A DNA stretch of 10,712 nucleotides from Larix sibirica (Eukaryota; Streptophyta; Pinopsida; Pinales; Pinaceae). The stretch is taken from the NCBI GenBank assembly GCA_004151065.3, contig NWUY0300013039.1, positions 33,768 through 44,479 of the forward strand, written 5' to 3'. The translations under genes were made by a program, and so were the position numbers. Shown piece after piece: positions 8,012 through 10,712 of the stretch (position 1 is its first letter; every line of letters starts with the position of its first letter). The notes beneath the pieces were generated by a model. It did no database searches, was not told the DNA's origin, and saw only the letters and a list, made by a program, of their open reading frames with translations.

Positions 8012-8200
8012 GGGTGTCATGTTAAATGTTTGTATAAATACACTACTAGCTGCAATTTATGTCTCATTCTTGAAGATAAAATCTTACAGTGCAAGGAATT
8101 TATAATGAGTATTATGTGCAATTTGTATGTAGAAACGGGGAATGGGGTTGTTGATGTCATTCTTCAAGGTGATATAGTTTTCAAAAGAGATCCACGTCCA
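8012..8200 (+). repeat. direct repeat copy A, candidate Penelope pseudo-LTR
   Basis: This copy begins GGGTGTCATGTTAA and ends near GAGATCCACG. It pairs with 8409-8590 at an offset of 397 bp, sharing TCTCATTCTTGA, CAGTGCAAGGAATTT and TGTAGAAAC with substitutions and a few indels. A 67-codon open frame (8030-8233) crosses it, but the frame is not kept in copy B, so coding is unlikely. Confidence 0.75.
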
Positions 8201-8408
8201 AACGTTGTTGAGCATGTCAATAGTCTCATGTGACAGATGTTATAGCTTGACCCTGTGACTCGATTAAGTGCTCAACAAGTTCTTGGTATGTTGTTGGTAT
8301 GCAAACGATGGAACACAAATGGATTCTAGAAATTTTAATGTTACACCCTTTGTGTAAAACCTTCCTAGTAGTAATGCATTGCATTGATATCCTCCTTGTT
8401 TGTTCCAA

Positions 8409-8590
8409 GGGTGTCATGTTAATGTTTGTAGAAATATATAGCTATCACTTTATATCTCATTCTTGAGGATACAATCTTGCAGTGCAAGGAATTTGTATTG
8501 AGCATTCTGTGTAATTTTTCTGTAGAAACAGAGCATGGGGTTTCTTAGTCCATTCTTTGGGGTTAGAGAGATTTCAAAGGAGATCCATGG
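8409..8590 (+). repeat. direct repeat copy B, candidate Penelope pseudo-LTR
   Basis: This is the second copy of the repeat, from GGGTGTCATGTTAA to GAGATCCATGG. The motif GAGATCCATGG occurs again at 8638-8648, 58 bp further on, where its ATG (8645) begins the Penelope-like frame. The 208-bp spacer between copies (8201-8408) shows no PBS, polypurine tract or clear gene. Confidence 0.72.
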
Positions 8591-8644
8591 AAAAAAGTTT
8601 CCATTATTTCTTGACTGAGTTGTCAATATTTAAGAAAGAGATCC

Positions 8645-9478
8645 ATGGCCAAAAGAGATGTTGATCTATCTTTCCTAAAGAGTTGCTAGGATGTTGATGT
8701 TACTCTGAACTTTGCCAAAATTAAGCATACATTGAACAATTACAGAAACACGACCATTTTAAAAAACACAAATTGTTCCTTGGTTGGATCAGGAATAGAA
8801 AGGGTATATAGATTGACCAAATTTTTATCCGAAGACTTGTTCAAACAACATTTGAATCTTGTGACAAAGATCAGATCTGATGTATGGTTGAATCTTGAAG
8901 CAAATTCTTCAAATATCATGAATAAAGAACAATTAGAAACCATTTCTAGGTTGAACAAGAAGCTAGACAAATTGAAATCTAAGCAGTTCGATATTCACAC
9001 TGTCCCAAAATCCAATGTCATAAACCTATCTAACCTAAGTGTGTTGAATCATGGTTTAAATTTGACAGTTGCTCCTAGGGATATTCCAGCTAGGGATTTG
9101 GTTTGTGACATCGAAAATGCCTTGAGTGGTATCCCAAATAATTTGGCTGAGGACTTTAGATTGGAATGTGCTCTTCTAATCCGAAATTCTAAGCCTCCCA
9201 AGCGTAATATTAATAGAGAATAGGTTGTTGCGTTAAAGAATATAAGGGACAACAAAATTATTATGGTCTTAAAAGTAGATAAAGGAAACACAACAATGGT
9301 CCTAAATAAGGTTGATTGCAAGAAGGAAATGCTTAACTTCCTATCTAAAAACGACAACTATTAAATGCTAGACAAATACCCTAGCAAACAAATCATGAAA
9401 TACGTAGCTATAGCCATTAAGAAGTCTTCTCTGGATGATGATCTCAAAACTAAGGGAGATGATGAGCTCAGAATATAG
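8645..9478 (+). pseudogene. Penelope-like retroelement (PLE), N-terminal part of the RT polyprotein
   Basis: From ATG 8645 (MAKRDVDLSF) the frame meets a TAG at 8687. It then runs open from 8690 to a TAG at 9221, continues in the same frame to a TAA at 9362, and ends at a TAG at 9476. The PLE hallmark order is present: LSNLSVLNHGLNLTVAPRDI (about 9027-9086), then a helical acidic stretch, then KPPKRNINRE just before 9221. NIRDNKIIMVLKVDKGNTTM follows (DKGN at 9278-9289), then DPS-like YPSKQIMK. PLEs encode an RT related to telomerase, often with a GIY-YIG endonuclease. This copy ends before the LPKIHK motif and the catalytic RT boxes, so it is dead and 3'-truncated. PLEs are rare in plants but have been reported in conifers. 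A TTG-started 163-codon open part spans 8732-9223. Confidence 0.85.
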
Positions 9479-9760
9479 GTACTCCATGGACTCCTTTTAT
9501 GCCACACATAAGCAAAGAAAGGATAATAAAGCACCTCTTTTGTACGGGAGAATACATTTTATTGATGATTAAATAAATTAATTTAGAGATTATCTATTAT
9601 TATGTTTTAGCGTTTCTAATTACTAATCATACAAATAAAGACATGTGTGATAGGGCGCAGGTGACATAGAAGAATAACAAGTGACCAAGCTCCAAACGAA
9701 AGATCGCAGGAGACACAACGATCCCATTTCCTCCTGATTTATAGGAAAGAATCTTGTTAA
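9478..9760 (-). other. unassigned segment with LTR-promoter-like signals
   Basis: PLE similarity ends near 9477 and gypsy pol similarity begins at 9762, so this 283-bp piece belongs to neither. On the minus strand it has a TATAAAT box (9737-9743) and, about 175 bp downstream, an AATAAA signal (9558-9563), the order expected for an LTR. No TG...CA ends or convincing PBS are visible. The N at 9761 means it may not truly be adjacent to the gypsy fragment. Confidence 0.35.
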
Positions 9761-9761
9761 N
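9761..9761. other. single N at a sequence discontinuity
   Basis: The undefined base sits exactly where the minus-strand gypsy RT loses similarity after LSLNPKKSF. The frame stays open for another 45 codons, but those codons do not resemble gypsy pol. It probably marks a chimeric or shortened assembly join. Confidence 0.7.
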
Positions 9762-10712
9762 AAAAATGATTTTTTGGGATTGAGAGACAAACTAAATTTT
9801 CTGCATTTCTTGAAGATCTGTTTTAGATGTTGAAGATGGTCTTCATCAAATTTTGAGAATACTGTCACATCATCTAGATATATCACAATAAAATTGTCCT
9901 TTTCACCTATGAATGCTATATCAATGGCCCTTTGAAATGTTTCACCAGTGTTAATAAGACCGAAGGAAATTTTATCATACATGAAAGTTCCCCATAGTGT
10001 GGTAAAAGCTATCTTTTCCCTATCATCTAGGTGCATGGCGATCTGGTTATAGCCTAAAAATCCATCCATCATAGACACTCTAGTTGACCCAACTACTCTT
10101 TTTAGAATGTGATCCATTTTGGGCAAGGGATAATTATCCTTCAAAGAGCACTTATTCAGGTTCCTGAAATCAACACATAAACGGATTTCTCCATTCTTAT
10201 TTCTAATTGGTACCAGGTTATCCATGCATTCTGAATATCTTAGAGGAATGATGATTTTCGCATCAAGAAGTTTCCTTATTTTTTGATCACCGACATCAAG
10301 ATAGGGTTTACCTGTGTCAACTTCTGCTTTACTAGCTTAGCATCTGGCTTCGAGGGAATCCTATGTTGTATGATAGTCGTATCATAGATTTTCAGGTCTT
10401 CATACTTCCATGCAAAAACATCTACATAATCTTTAAACAAGTCCTCATACCTTTGTTTTTTCTCGATTGTAAGGGACTGTGAAAGTTTTACGAACTTGGG
10501 TTCTTCCACAGTACCAAGATTCACCTCTTGCACAGCCTCAATAGTTGGCTGTACTGCCGGTTTTACTTGGATTTCATTCTGATCGAACAACCGTTCTAGC
10601 GGAACAAGTCCTTTGGGAATAAATTTATTCTTCAGCTGTAGAATTTTGTGGCCAACAATCTATTGTGTCAACCTGGAGACTTTTCTATCTTCTGTTTTTA
10701 GAATATTTTCTT
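9762..10712 (-). pseudogene. Ty3/gypsy pol relic: protease/RT linker and RT palm
   Basis: On the minus strand the frame enters from the right edge with KFIPKGLVPLERLFDQNEI (a TAG at 10660-10662 precedes it). It continues through VDVFAWKYEDLKIYDTTIIQ and RIPSKPDAK, then loses frame by a small indel near 10276-10284 at a T6 run. The next frame covers the palm: NLVPIRNKNGEIRLCVDFRN, NYPLPKMDHIL, SMMDGFLGYNQIAM, WGTFMYDKISFGL, TFQRAID and the catalytic box IYLDDVTVFS (YLDD at 9869-9880), ending LSLNPKKSF. Motifs A and B and the YLDD box are largely kept, so decay is moderate. The RT would copy element RNA into cDNA. Gag and protease lie beyond the window; thumb, RNase H and integrase are missing after the N at 9761. 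Confidence 0.94.

Noticed and set aside
8012-8590. TRIM (miniature LTR element) made of the two direct repeats
   Set aside because: The size would fit, but no primer-binding site follows copy A, no polypurine tract precedes copy B, and the TG...CA ends are not consistent. A link to the PLE explains the position better.
8740-9357. Minus-strand open frames at 8740-8970 and 9049-9357
   Set aside because: They are antisense shadows of the Penelope-like frame.

Overview
This window looks like a stretch of old, nested retroelements from a plant nuclear genome, most likely a conifer. The evidence is threefold. First, Ty1/copia LTR structures carry the plant initiator-Met primer-binding motif TGGTATYAGAGC. 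Second, a Ty3/gypsy pol fragment is of the kind abundant in gymnosperms. Third, there is a Penelope-like element (PLE), a class rare in plants but reported from conifers (the 'Dryad' elements). The DNA is A+T-rich and every recognisable reading frame is broken by stops or frameshifts. I see no intact host gene, rRNA, tRNA or CRISPR array. Two single N bases (785 and 9761) probably mark imperfect assembly joins.

Layout. 1-948 (+): 3' end of a copia pol gene (end of RT plus RNase H) with seven nonsense codons. It is followed by its polypurine tract and its 3' LTR (1007-1417). Directly against that LTR, 1418-2127 (-) is a decayed, apparently intronless copy of the N-terminal part of the host nucleolar gene RRP1/Nop52. 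Upstream of it on the same strand are a leader with a 2x44-bp repeat, a primer-binding site (2551-2564) and an LTR (2566-2759). The RRP1 copy therefore sits where the interior of a minus-strand LTR element should be, as in a transduced host gene. 2875-3732 (-) is a wrecked gag-like gene with a coiled coil and two CCHC zinc knuckles. 3733-5050 holds nothing I can identify. 5052-5411 (+) is an unrecognised 120-codon open frame. 5412-5880 is very A+T-rich. A weak plus-strand LTR-end/PBS pair lies near 5880-5979, and a second LTR plus PBS of the same family as 2566-2759 lies at 6453-6653 (-).

The right third starts with a plus-strand gag-like coiled-coil relic (7027-7960). Then come two direct repeats of about 185 bp (8012-8200 and 8409-8590), immediately upstream of a PLE fragment (8645-9478, +). 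That fragment covers the N-terminal region and the start of the RT domain and stops before the catalytic core. The repeats are good candidates for PLE pseudo-LTRs or a tandem 5' partial copy. 9478-9760 is an unassigned segment with LTR-promoter-like signals on the minus strand. 9762-10712 (-) is a gypsy pol fragment (protease/RT linker plus RT through the YLDD box).

Nothing here works as an operon or pathway. The biological story is layered insertion, decay and possible host-gene capture. The points most worth testing are the RRP1 transduction and the PLE with its upstream repeats.
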